Assembly (NCBI RefSeq): GCF_025362475.1
Contig: NZ_JANYGH010000066.1
Coordinates: forward strand, 1-51,086
Origin: Mucilaginibacter sp.
Lineage (GTDB): Bacteria > Bacteroidota > Bacteroidia > Sphingobacteriales > Sphingobacteriaceae
Length of the DNA stretch: 51,086 nucleotides
Reading direction: 5' to 3'
Part shown: positions 19,292 to 27,273 of the stretch, piece by piece
Numbering within the stretch: the stretch's first letter is position 1
How the letters are laid out: each line of letters opens with the position of its first letter
Made by a program: the position numbers and the translations under genes
The notes under the pieces: generated by a model
What the model was told of the DNA's origin: nothing
Seen by the model: only the letters and a program-made list of their open reading frames with translations
The model's database searches: none

Positions 19292-19609
19292 ATGAAACAA
19301 GATATATTCCAGGCCATATCAGATCCAACACGCAGGGCTATTTTAACGTTAATCGCTATCCAGGCATTAACACCAAATGCAATGGCGGAAAAATTTGATA
19401 TGACCCGCCAGGCAGTATCAAAACATATTAAAGTACTGCACGAATGTGAATTAATTAAACCTGAGCATAGCGGCAGGGAGATTTATTATCACTTTAATGC
19501 GAAAAAAATGCAGGAGTTTGATCATTGGTTGGCCCAATTCAGGCAAAACTGGGAAACCCAATTTAATCAACTTGACAAATTATTAACAACAATTAAAGAA
19601 CAGAAGTAA
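19292..19609 (+). CDS. ArsR-family winged-helix transcriptional regulator (105 aa)
   Basis: A compact winged-helix protein beginning MKQDIFQAISDPTRRAILTL, the standard opening of ArsR/SmtB regulators of the type encoded beside SRPBCC (AHSA1) proteins. The recognition helix is MTRQAVSKHIKVL (about residues 37-49) and the wing is SGREIYYHF. There is no cysteine-rich metal site, so metal sensing is unlikely. Its stop codon overlaps the next gene's start (TAATG), which suggests translational coupling with the SRPBCC gene. It probably represses its own operon through the paired GCAAC-N6-GTTGC sites immediately upstream. A paralogue lies at 24007. Confidence 0.93.
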   Translation: MKQDIFQAISDPTRRAILTLIAIQALTPNAMAEKFDMTRQAVSKHIKVLHECELIKPEHSGREIYYHFNAKKMQEFDHWLAQFRQNWETQFNQLDKLLTTIKEQK

Positions 19610-20109
19610 TGAACAACGATTTGCTATTTGATTTTAACGTTGACAAAACCGCGAAAACGGTTTATATAACCAGGGAGTTTAATGCCGGCAAATCTTTAGT
19701 ATGGGATGCCTTTACCAAAGCCGAACTACTGGACCAATGGGGGGCACCTGCACCTATGCGCGCCAAAACCAAGTATATGAATTTTGAAGTAGGCGGGCGG
19801 CGATTTTACGCAATGATAAGCCCCGACGGGCAGGAGCGTTGGTCGGTGCAGGAATTTACTTCCATTACCCCGAAAACTAATTTTAAGATGTACAACGCGT
19901 TTGCGGATAAAGACGAAAATCGTGAACTGCCTGGATCTGAATGGGATTACAATTTCAGCGAACAAAATGGCATAACCAAGGTGAACATTACCATTTTTAA
20001 TGAATCGTTTGAGCGATTGGAGAAATTATTGGAGGGCTTCAAAATAGGCTTCACCATAACCTTAAAAAACCTGGAAGATCTGTTGGTCACTTTATCGCAG
20101 AAATTATAA
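19609..20109 (+). CDS. SRPBCC (AHSA1-like) domain protein (166 aa)
   Basis: START/Bet v1-like fold protein of the activator-of-Hsp90-homologue type. The motifs are VYITREFNAGKSLVWDAFTKAELLDQW near the N-terminus (interrupted here only by length), F-E-V-G-G-R-R-F-Y around residue 60, and a C-terminal G-F-K-I-G helix. Such proteins bind hydrophobic small molecules, and the ligand is unknown. The start overlaps the ArsR stop by one base. A VOC-family gene follows 30 bases later, so three genes form one operon. No signal peptide; cytoplasmic. Paralogous to the SRPBCC protein at 23574. Confidence 0.9.
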   Translation: MNNDLLFDFNVDKTAKTVYITREFNAGKSLVWDAFTKAELLDQWGAPAPMRAKTKYMNFEVGGRRFYAMISPDGQERWSVQEFTSITPKTNFKMYNAFADKDENRELPGSEWDYNFSEQNGITKVNITIFNESFERLEKLLEGFKIGFTITLKNLEDLLVTLSQKL

Positions 20110-20139
20110 ACAGAAAATTAAAACCTAAAAAATAAAATT

Positions 20140-20580
20140 ATGAGAACAATCAATCCATGGATCAACTTCAACGGAAATGCCGAAGAAGCATTCACTTTTT
20201 ACAGATCAGTTTTTGGCGGAGAATTCACAAAGATCATTCGTTTCAAAGATATGGCAGGCATGGATTTTCAGGTGCCGGAAAATGAGGCAAATAAACTCAT
20301 GCACATTGCTTTGCCTATTGGTAAACAGAATGTATTAATAGCCAATGACGTTCCCGAATTTATGGGACGGGTAAACGAAAGCGAAAACAGGTCTAAAATA
20401 GCAGTGGCTGCCGAAAGCCGTGAAGAAGCAGACAAAATATTTAACGGACTATCGGCAGGCGGAGATGTTGAAGGGTCCATTGGTGACAGTCCCTGGGGTA
20501 CATATGCCGGAATGTTTAGAGACAAATATGGAATTGAATGGATTGTGGAATTTGACCCAAATTATAACGGGCAAGTTTAA
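20140..20580 (+). CDS. VOC-family (PhnB/glyoxalase-like) protein (146 aa)
   Basis: The sequence opens INPWINFNGNAEEAFTFYRSVFG and ends DSPWGTYAGMFRDKYGIEW, the hallmark of PhnB-like vicinal-oxygen-chelate proteins (3-demethylubiquinone-9 methyltransferase-like in Pfam terms). A single domain with two beta-alpha-beta-beta-beta modules is expected. The enzymatic role is unknown in this subfamily. It is the third gene of the ArsR-SRPBCC-VOC operon, a combination common in Bacteroidota. A hairpin terminator follows at 20652-20679. Confidence 0.9.
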   Translation: MRTINPWINFNGNAEEAFTFYRSVFGGEFTKIIRFKDMAGMDFQVPENEANKLMHIALPIGKQNVLIANDVPEFMGRVNESENRSKIAVAAESREEADKIFNGLSAGGDVEGSIGDSPWGTYAGMFRDKYGIEWIVEFDPNYNGQV

Positions 20581-20651
20581 CCGAAGAAAAAAGCGGCTCC
20601 TTGCATGGTGCCGAGTCCTTCCTCATCCGCAACGGTTTTATTATAACCCAA

Positions 20652-20687
20652 AAGCCTGCAAATTTTGATTCGCAGGCTTCTTTGTTT
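20652..20687 (+). terminator. Rho-independent terminator after the VOC gene
   Basis: AAGCCTGC (20652-20659) pairs with GCAGGCTT (20672-20679) across a 12-base loop and is followed by CTTTGTTT. It shares the AGCCTGC/GCAGGCT core with the hairpin at 18993-19029, and both are preceded by a tRNA-3'-like string. Confidence 0.65.
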
Positions 20688-20869
20688 CCATAGGTGCGAT
20701 AATAACACCGACCATTAGTTAGCAAAAACATTCTGTTTTGATTCTATTTTATAGTACCCTCTAATCTTATATTCACAGGTTCGAGCCTTATCTGGAAATT
20801 ATCATCGGTATAGCTATTTCAGGACGGGTCACCCAACTGATAAAACCGCACAGTGGTTGTAACGTTTTC

Positions 20870-20883
20870 GAACGATATCGTTC
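20870..20883. promoter_or_regulatory. 14-bp perfect palindrome upstream of the ABC permease
   Basis: GAACGATATCGTTC is perfectly self-complementary and lies 120 bases before the permease start. It is plausibly an operator for a dimeric repressor. No matching regulator is identified in the window and no second copy was noticed. Confidence 0.35.
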
Positions 20884-21003
20884 ATTGTAATTATGTAAAA
20901 GGCTGATTGATATTTATTTATATTGTTGGCATGGGTTTTAAACAGAATCATAACATTAAGCCCGTATCTCGTAAATTTAATTACTCATTTAAAAAGCATA
21001 GCT

Positions 21004-23376
21004 ATGTTAAGAACATATTTTAAACTTGCTTACAGGAATATCACAAAGGATAAAGCCTATTCTATTATCAATATATCAGGTTTGGCGATCGGCCTGGCAT
21101 CAAGTATCCTAATTTTGCTTTGGGTTCAAAATGAATTAAGTTACGACAGGTTCCATAAAAACGCCGACCAGATTTATCGTATAACCAGCGAATTTGGTGA
21201 TTCAAAAAGTGGAGCAAACTCGGCAGGTATGCCCGCCGGACTGAAAGCGGAAATGCCGGTCATTAAAAATACTGTTCGTTTGGGCCAAAGCCAAAGCGCC
21301 ACTACCTTGTTTGAAACAAATAACAAAAAATTTCAAGAGGGACGTGTGTTTTATGCAGACCCAAGTTTTATGGATGTGTTTTCCTTTCCCCTGGTGAAGG
21401 GTGACCGTGCCACGGCGTTAGCAAGTGTGGATGGCGTTTTAATAACACAGGAAATAGCAACAAAATACTTCGGAAATGAAGATCCTATAGGCAAGATAAT
21501 ACGAAAAGATAATCAAGAAAACGTGATAGTAACAGGCGTTTTGGCCAATATTCCTGCTAACTCAGATCTGCAATTTGACATCATTCTTCCCATGGCCTCT
21601 TTAGCCAGAACGAATGACGATTTGAAAAATAATATATGGGGCAACTTCAATTTTTTGGACTATGTTCAATTAGATAAAAGTTTTGACCCTTCTGCTCCCA
21701 ATTTATTAGGGCTGGAAAAGCAAATTGATCAAATATTTCAGAAGCATAGCCCCGGAACTAAAGCCTTGTTCCAACTGCAGCCGTTAACCAAAATCCATTT
21801 GGCACCCGAAAGGTTGGGGGATTTTCCAGGGCATGGGAATGCGCAATATGTAAACATCTTTTTTATTATCGCTATTCTGATTCTCGTAGTAGCCTGTATC
21901 AATTTTATGAATCTGGCTACCGCACGTTCAGCCCGCAGGGCCAAGGAAATCGGCTTACGCAAAGTGGCAGGTGCCGTACGCGGGCAGTTGATCCTCCAGT
22001 TTTTAAGCGAGTCTGTATTCATTTCTTTCCTGTCCTTATTGCTTGCAATAGCGATCGTCAGTTTATTCTTACCAGTATTCAATGAACTGGCCAACAAAAA
22101 ACTCAGCTTTGATGTGTCAGATGCGAAGCTTTGGTTAAGCCTTTTTGGTATTGCCATGTTAACCGGGCTCATCTCCGGCAGCTACCCGGCCTTGTTTCTT
22201 TCCGGCTTTAACCCGGTTAAAGTGCTCAAGGGGAACGTAAAGTCAATGGGCGGCAATTTACTGTTCCGCAACACGTTGGTCGTAACTCAATTTATGGTGT
22301 CTATTGTGTTGCTTGTCGGGACAGTGGTGATCTACAATCAGCTTAAATTTATTAAAGACAGGAATCCAGGCTTCGAGAAGGCCAATCTCTTGTATATACC
22401 GATGACAGGCGATATCTGGAACAAGCAGCAAGCCTTAAAAAATGAGCTAAAACGAAACCCGCTTACCAGCGATTTTGCCCTTATTACCGACTTGCCCACC
22501 AACCTGGGGGGCTGGACACTTAACGTAAAATGGGATGGCAAAGATCCCCGTTCGCAAATATCTATCCCGGTGATGGCTGTCAATGAGGATTTTACCCATG
22601 TATTCCGGATGAAGTTATTAGCGGGACGAAGTTTTTCAAGAGCCTTTAAAGCGGATTCAAATAATTACATGGTTAACGAAAAAATGCTGAGCATAATGGG
22701 TTTAAACTCCAGTACGGCAGTGGGTAAAACCATAGCGGTTTGGGGTAACAAGGGTACTATCATTGGCGTGGTGAAAGACTTTAATTTTAAACCGGTTCAG
22801 CAGGCTATAGAACCATTGGTGATGCCCTTTAATAAGATAGGTGGTTTTGTGGTGGTAAGGACATTGCCCGGTAAAACAAACGCAACTATAAAGACTTTAG
22901 CCGCTATAAGCCAGGAGCTCAACCCTGCTTATCCTTTCAAATTTGATTTCCTTGATCAGGATCTGGCTAACCTTTATAAAGGAGAACAACAGATGGGCAA
23001 CATTTTTAATCTTTTTGCTATTCTGGGCATTTTTATATCCTGCCTGGGTTTATATGGTTTATCCGCTTTTGTGGCCGAGCAACGTACCAAAGAGATTGGC
23101 GTACGTAAAGTATTAGGAGCATCCGTATTTAATCTCGTCTATTTATTATCTTTCGGGATCACCCGGTTAATTCTGATCGCTATAGTTATAGCCATACCTC
23201 TTTCATGGTATGCTGTGAACAGTTGGTTGGCCGGTTTTGCCTATCATATTAATGTTAGCTGGCTGGTATTCTTCTCGGCATCCCTGGCCGCTTTGGGCAT
23301 CGCCTGGCTTACGGTTAGTTATGAATCTATAAAAGCAGCGGTTGTTAACCCTATAAAGAGCTTGAGATCGGAATGA
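21004..23376 (+). CDS. FtsX/MacB-type ABC transporter permease (790 aa)
   Basis: The ATG at 21004 (MLRTYFKLAYRNITKDKAYS) is chosen over an upstream TTG because this is the standard start of the family. It has a full-length duplicated architecture: N-terminal TM helix (about residues 20-42), MacB periplasmic core domain, FtsX domain with three TM helices (about 285-410), a second TM and periplasmic core, and a C-terminal FtsX domain (about 670-785) including EQRTKEIGVRKVLGAS. The first FtsX copy has the matching RRAKEIGLRKVAGA. Such permeases couple a cytoplasmic ATPase to export or lipoprotein and antimicrobial-peptide handling. No ATPase gene is adjacent, so it is an orphan permease here, as is frequent in Bacteroidota. 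It sits between the two ArsR/SRPBCC modules, and a functional link is not shown. Confidence 0.92.
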   Translation: MLRTYFKLAYRNITKDKAYSIINISGLAIGLASSILILLWVQNELSYDRFHKNADQIYRITSEFGDSKSGANSAGMPAGLKAEMPVIKNTVRLGQSQSATTLFETNNKKFQEGRVFYADPSFMDVFSFPLVKGDRATALASVDGVLITQEIATKYFGNEDPIGKIIRKDNQENVIVTGVLANIPANSDLQFDIILPMASLARTNDDLKNNIWGNFNFLDYVQLDKSFDPSAPNLLGLEKQIDQIFQKHSPGTKALFQLQPLTKIHLAPERLGDFPGHGNAQYVNIFFIIAILILVVACINFMNLATARSARRAKEIGLRKVAGAVRGQLILQFLSESVFISFLSLLLAIAIVSLFLPVFNELANKKLSFDVSDAKLWLSLFGIAMLTGLISGSYPALFLSGFNPVKVLKGNVKSMGGNLLFRNTLVVTQFMVSIVLLVGTVVIYNQLKFIKDRNPGFEKANLLYIPMTGDIWNKQQALKNELKRNPLTSDFALITDLPTNLGGWTLNVKWDGKDPRSQISIPVMAVNEDFTHVFRMKLLAGRSFSRAFKADSNNYMVNEKMLSIMGLNSSTAVGKTIAVWGNKGTIIGVVKDFNFKPVQQAIEPLVMPFNKIGGFVVVRTLPGKTNATIKTLAAISQELNPAYPFKFDFLDQDLANLYKGEQQMGNIFNLFAILGIFISCLGLYGLSAFVAEQRTKEIGVRKVLGASVFNLVYLLSFGITRLILIAIVIAIPLSWYAVNSWLAGFAYHINVSWLVFFSASLAALGIAWLTVSYESIKAAVVNPIKSLRSE

Positions 23377-23520
23377 TTGTAATATATAGCGGATGGGGAT
23401 ACTTTATAAGGTCGGCCTGGAAATACTAAATGGTTATGCCTGAGAAAAGCCTCGACTTACTGTTTTCTGAAACAGGAGTTGCAAGAAGATACCTGTATTT
23501 CTCGAATTTGTTAAAATTAA

Positions 23521-23570
23521 TTGCGTAACTCAGAAGTTACCTATATATTTGAGTAACTTCAAAGTTACTC
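23521..23570 (+). promoter_or_regulatory. promoter with two ArsR-type operators (GTAAC-N6-GTTAC), module 2
   Basis: TTG (23521-23523), then 20 bases, then a perfect TAnnTTTG box TATATTTG (23544-23551). Two 16-bp inverted repeats, GTAAC-N6-GTTAC at 23525-23540 and 23553-23568, bracket the box with a 12-base spacer. The layout is the same as at 19229-19274, but each half-site differs by one base. The first codon is at 23574, so the leader is very short. Confidence 0.7.
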
Positions 23571-23573
23571 ATT

Positions 23574-24026
23574 ATGGCAAAAATCATCAAACACCAATTT
23601 TTCTTCCCTCATCCGCAAGAGGCGGTTTGGGAATACCTGACAAAATCTGAACTGATGGCTCAATGGCTCATGAAAAATGACTTTCAGCCTATTGTAGGGT
23701 ACGACTTTCAATTCAGGACCGGCCCCATACCCAGTCTCGATTTTGACGGCATATTTTACTGCAAAGTATTGGAGATTGTTCCCTTTAAAAAACTTTCTTA
23801 TTCCTGGAAAAGCGGACCAGGAGGAGGGGAGATCACGCTGGATTCTGTAGTGATATGGAAACTGGAACCCAGGGATAACGGTACCGAGGTTTATTTAGAG
23901 CACAGCGGTTTCGCCAAAAAAGAAAACCTGGATTTTTACAACGGCTTGCTGCATGGCTGGGTGGAAAAACTCCAGAACATCGATAAACTTTTAAATACTA
24001 CATTACGTGGCCATACCAACGCTTGA
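23574..24026 (+). CDS. SRPBCC (AHSA1-like) domain protein (150 aa)
   Basis: Bet v1/START-like protein. The sequence begins MAKIIKHQFFFPHPQEAVWEYL, continues with KSELMAQWLMKNDF and ends with a long C-terminal helix (NGLLHGWVEKLQNIDKLL), the standard AHSA1-like arrangement. It is a paralogue of the protein at 19609 but precedes rather than follows its ArsR partner. It overlaps the downstream ArsR gene by 20 bases, implying tight co-translation. The ligand is unknown. The short leader places it directly under the operator-flanked promoter. Confidence 0.9.
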   Translation: MAKIIKHQFFFPHPQEAVWEYLTKSELMAQWLMKNDFQPIVGYDFQFRTGPIPSLDFDGIFYCKVLEIVPFKKLSYSWKSGPGGGEITLDSVVIWKLEPRDNGTEVYLEHSGFAKKENLDFYNGLLHGWVEKLQNIDKLLNTTLRGHTNA

Positions 24027-24330
24027 TACATTCCAGGTGATCGGAGATCCCAGCAGGAGAAAGATGTTGATGTTGTTATCAGAGGATAGTATGACCATCA
24101 ATAGCCTGGTAGATCATTTCGATATGAGTCGTCCTGCGGTTTCCAAACATGTAAAAATATTGGAAACCGCCGGGTTTATTTCCATCCGGGATATGGGGCG
24201 GGAACGGTATTGTACGCTGAAAAAGGATGGTTTCGAAGAACTACAGGCCTGGCTAAACTACTTTGATGAGTTCTGGGCATCGAAACTGAAAAAGTTGGAA
24301 ATCCTGTTAAATAACAAATTACCTAACTAA
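24007..24330 (+). CDS. ArsR-family winged-helix transcriptional regulator (107 aa)
   Basis: The product reads MAIPTLDTFQVIGDPSRRKMLMLL, with recognition helix MSRPAVSKHVKIL (about residues 39-51) and wing RDMGRERYCTL. It starts with GTG inside the 3' end of the SRPBCC gene (20-base overlap), and no better ATG exists upstream of the conserved GDPSRR. It is likely the autorepressor acting on the GTAAC-N6-GTTAC pair at 23525-23568. The gene order (SRPBCC then ArsR) is the reverse of module 1. DUF2911 follows after 14 bases. Confidence 0.9.
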   Translation: MAIPTLDTFQVIGDPSRRKMLMLLSEDSMTINSLVDHFDMSRPAVSKHVKILETAGFISIRDMGRERYCTLKKDGFEELQAWLNYFDEFWASKLKKLEILLNNKLPN

Positions 24331-24344
24331 TCATAAACCAAATT

Positions 24345-25196
24345 ATGAAAACAGTTTTATTTTGTCTGGCCACGTTGGTAAGCTTTTCTTTTTATGGCGC
24401 CAGGGCGCAGGAGCTTAAATATAAAATACCTGCTGCAAGTATGGGCCAGCGCGTTGAACAGGATTTTGGGCTGGGTACTATTTCTGTAAAATACTATCGG
24501 CCAAATACCAGGGGCAGGAAAATCTTTGGTGGTATTGAGCCCTATGGCTTAGTATGGCGCACCGGGGCTAATAATGCCACGATCATCACCTTAACTGATA
24601 CGATAGCGGTGGAAGGACATACGCTTCTGCCTGGCGCTTATGCACTCTTTAGCATTCCAGGCCCGGATGAATGGACTATGATATTTAATAAAAACACAAA
24701 CCAGTGGGGCGCTTACTCTTACGACGAAAAACAAGACCTGCTTCGGTTTAAAGTAAAGCCGGTAAAACTGCCCGCTAAGGTTGAAACGCTGACCATTCAG
24801 TTTGCAGATGTTCATCAGGATGATGGCGTGCTTCAAATATTATGGGAAAACACGGGTATCAACCTTCGGTTAAAAGCTAACGTAGATGAGCGCATTATGG
24901 CCAATATACAGGAAGCCATGAAGGGCGATAATAAACCCTATTATATGTCGGCCATTTGGTATTATAATCATGGGCAGGATCTTAACCAGGCGCTGGCCTG
25001 GATGCAGGAAGTAGATAAAACACAGTCCCCGTCTTTCAATGCCAAATACTGGCTGGCCAGGTTACAACTAAAAACGGGCGATAAAAAATCTGCTATCGTT
25101 TCTGCTAACGAAGGACTCAAGCTGGCTTTAGCCCAAAACAGCCAGGAATATATAAACCTGAATAAAGAAGTATTGCACGAAGCGGGTGTAAACTAA
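24345..25196 (+). CDS. secreted DUF2911 protein with C-terminal TPR-like helices (283 aa)
   Basis: Signal peptide MKTVLFCLATLVSFSFYGARAQ. The DUF2911 core (about residues 25-160) includes S-V-K-Y-Y-R-P-N-x-R-G-R-K-I-F-G and W-R-T-G-A-N-N-A-T. A helical C-terminal region (about 200-283, with MSAIWYYNHGQ and YWLARLQLKTGDKKSAI) resembles TPR repeats. DUF2911 proteins are common in Bacteroidota and have no established function. Export to the periplasm is predicted. It is the last gene of the SRPBCC-ArsR operon, so it is likely induced with it. Confidence 0.88.
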   Translation: MKTVLFCLATLVSFSFYGARAQELKYKIPAASMGQRVEQDFGLGTISVKYYRPNTRGRKIFGGIEPYGLVWRTGANNATIITLTDTIAVEGHTLLPGAYALFSIPGPDEWTMIFNKNTNQWGAYSYDEKQDLLRFKVKPVKLPAKVETLTIQFADVHQDDGVLQILWENTGINLRLKANVDERIMANIQEAMKGDNKPYYMSAIWYYNHGQDLNQALAWMQEVDKTQSPSFNAKYWLARLQLKTGDKKSAIVSANEGLKLALAQNSQEYINLNKEVLHEAGVN

Positions 25197-25462
25197 TTTA
25201 ACAGCCCCGAAGAAGTGTTTCATGCCATCAATAATGTCCGCTCGTGGCCCGGCGGGGCAGGCCCACTGTTCTGCAAAACGAGCGGATGCCAGCATTAGAT
25301 TTTCACATGATCAAAATTTAATTTTGTAGTATATTGCCGGAACATGTGGCTAAAAAAAGCACCAATATTTGCGAAGTAGATTGGTTGTGTATGTAGTTTT
25401 TTAGGCCCGGCCCACCGTTCTTTATAAGATATTTACGCTTACTAAATATAGAATTGAATCCT

Positions 25463-26935
25463 ATGAAAAAAACATTATTAAGTTGTTTATTGGCATTGAC
25501 CATCTGGACCGTTCAGGCGCAGCTGGGTGTTAAGTATAACGCCTCCGTGCAAACTACCGGAAATCTGCAATACTTTAAGCCCAAAGGTGATCTGTTTGTA
25601 GGAGATTGCATGCCATTTTCTCACAATGGAACTTACTATTATTACTGGCTGCTGGATTCAGCACACCATAAAAGCCTTAACGGGCTTGGAGGCCATCAAT
25701 GGGCACTGAGCACAACCACAGATCTGAAAACCTGGAAACAATATCCCGTAGTGCTGGGTATTGATGAAGCATGGGAAAAGTCTATCTGTACGGGATCTGT
25801 TGTTTACTATAAAAAGCAATTCTATGCCTTTTATGCCACCCGTTTAATAGATAAGAATGGAAAAGTTAACGAACAACTCAGTTATGCGCTGAGTAAGGAC
25901 GGTATTCATTTTGACAAACAAAAGCCTAATCCTTTCTATACATCAGCCCCCGGCTATAGCAAGCGTGATTTTCGTGATCCTAAAGTATTTGTAGATGAAA
26001 AGACAGGTGAATTTCACTTATTTGTTTCGAGCTGGCAGGAAAGTCCTGTAATGGAACATTCTGGCGGCGCGTTAGTACACCTTACATCAAAAGACCTGAA
26101 GAACTGGACGGTACTTGACCCGGTGTTAACCGGCCAGGAATCTGTTCCTGAATGCCCGGATTATTTTTACTGGAATGGATGGTATTATTTGGTTTACAGT
26201 CACAACAGCGACACTTATTATGTCAAATCCAAAAAAGCTTACGGACCATGGGAGGAACCTAAAAATCAGGCATTTCTTGAATCGTGGGTAAATGTTGTAA
26301 AAACCGCATCTTTTGGCTCTGCCAGGAGGATTGCCGCAGGATGGGTGCCTTCAAGAAGGGACGACAAGGATAGCAACGGTGAGGTATTTGGCGGTAACAC
26401 CATTTTCAGGGAAGTTATTCAACAACCCGACGGAACATTAAATACTAAGTTTCCAGAGGAAATGATCCCTGCAACAGGTCCGGAATTGGATCTGAAGATC
26501 AACCCTGATTTGTTGGCAACATCGAAAGGTAACCATAACCTGGAGATTGATGCTCCAAACGGATATGGAGCCGCGCACCTGGAGAATATTCCACAGAAAT
26601 GCAGAATAACGATGGAAATTGAGCCCGTTGGCACTAATGAAGACTTCGGTTTTGTTTTTAGGTCCGACGCAAAAGCCGACAAAGGGTACCGTGCATCATT
26701 CTCTGCAAATAATCAATCGGTGTCACTTGGTAATACTGATATCCGTGCAGTGGATGGGCTTGATAAAACCATTAAAATAGATATTATTTTGAACGATGAT
26801 ATCATAGACATGAGCGTAAATAACAAACGCTGTATTGTAAACCGGCTGATTGATCAAAAGGGGAGCTATTTGTGGTTGTTTGCCAAACATGGTAAAGTTC
26901 GCTACAAGTCCATCAAAATCAGCCCGTTGCTTTAA
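25463..26935 (+). CDS. secreted GH32/GH43-like five-bladed beta-propeller glycoside hydrolase (490 aa)
   Basis: The ATG at 25463 is preferred over a TTG three codons earlier because it opens a signal peptide (MKKTLLSCLLALTIWTVQAQ). The propeller motifs fit GH32: a nucleophile-type Asp48 in GDCMPF (in place of the classical W-M-N-D-P), the transition-state R-D-P motif (FRDPKVF, Asp172) and the acid/base E-C motif (PECPDYF, Glu230). A C-terminal beta-sandwich (about 330-490) matches the GH32 C-module or concanavalin-like layout. The substrate is uncertain: a fructoside-type or arabinan/xylan-type activity are both possible. It lies 1.1 kb upstream of the xylan locus without the GCAATCGATTG operator, so it may be regulated separately. 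A bidirectional terminator follows. Confidence 0.82.
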   Translation: MKKTLLSCLLALTIWTVQAQLGVKYNASVQTTGNLQYFKPKGDLFVGDCMPFSHNGTYYYYWLLDSAHHKSLNGLGGHQWALSTTTDLKTWKQYPVVLGIDEAWEKSICTGSVVYYKKQFYAFYATRLIDKNGKVNEQLSYALSKDGIHFDKQKPNPFYTSAPGYSKRDFRDPKVFVDEKTGEFHLFVSSWQESPVMEHSGGALVHLTSKDLKNWTVLDPVLTGQESVPECPDYFYWNGWYYLVYSHNSDTYYVKSKKAYGPWEEPKNQAFLESWVNVVKTASFGSARRIAAGWVPSRRDDKDSNGEVFGGNTIFREVIQQPDGTLNTKFPEEMIPATGPELDLKINPDLLATSKGNHNLEIDAPNGYGAAHLENIPQKCRITMEIEPVGTNEDFGFVFRSDAKADKGYRASFSANNQSVSLGNTDIRAVDGLDKTIKIDIILNDDIIDMSVNNKRCIVNRLIDQKGSYLWLFAKHGKVRYKSIKISPLL

Positions 26936-27029
26936 TGCTATTATTGATAAAAGTTAGTAGGAATAGATTAATTTGGGTATAGTCAGTTATTGGTTTAAAA
27001 ATTTCAGGTAAACTGACACAGAATGTTCT

Positions 27030-27076
27030 GATAAAAACAGGGCAAGTTCTATTTTTGAGCTTGCCCTGTTTAATTT
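27030..27076. terminator. bidirectional terminator between convergent genes
   Basis: AAACAGGGCAAG (27035-27046) and CTTGCCCTGTTT (27060-27071) form a perfect 12-bp stem with a 13-base loop. The minus-strand transcript continues into a T run (TTTTTATC), and the plus side has a weaker TTTAATTT tail. It separates the hydrolase gene (ends 26935) from the convergent small gene (27085). Confidence 0.8.
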
Positions 27077-27084
27077 AGCAAAGC

Positions 27085-27273
27085 TCAAATCCGGTTGTAT
27101 TTATCATATTCATGGTCTGTAATAAATACGTAGCTAACTTTTAAGCACTTAGAGCAGGACAGTTTTTTGAACGGAATAAAAAAAAGCAAGTTTTCTTCAA
27201 TCCAGTTTTTAGGAATTGGAAAATGATACAAAGCGCTGCACTTTGTGCAGTATAAATTGGGCTTACTATTCAT
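27085..27273 (-). CDS. small zinc-ribbon-like protein (62 aa)
   Basis: Two C-x-x-C pairs, CTKC (residues 9-12) and CSKC (about 40-43), are spaced as in a zinc ribbon or knuckle, with aromatic and charged residues between. It has an ATG start and no signal peptide. It is followed by a strong terminator on its own strand, which supports a real transcription unit. No known family is recognised and a function cannot be assigned. A chance ORF is possible given the length. Confidence 0.5.
   Translation of the reverse strand: MNSKPNLYCTKCSALYHFPIPKNWIEENLLFFIPFKKLSCSKCLKVSYVFITDHEYDKYNRI

Larger units (their letters stand above)
20581..21003. other. 423-base gene-free stretch
   Basis: It holds a tRNA-3'-end-like string (CGAGTCCTTCCTCATCCGCA near 20611), a terminator hairpin (20652-20690) and a 14-bp perfect palindrome GAACGATATCGTTC (20870-20883). 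No supported gene. An in-frame TTG extension of the permease (20923) is judged non-coding. Confidence 0.5.

Noticed and set aside
20923..21003. TTG-start N-terminal extension of the ABC permease
   Set aside because: The family begins at M-L-R-T-Y-F-K-L-A-Y-R-N; the extra 27 codons read regulatory DNA.
21738..22172. 144-codon minus-strand ORF inside the permease
   Set aside because: Antisense to the first FtsX domain; the apparent composition is the complement of membrane-helix codons.
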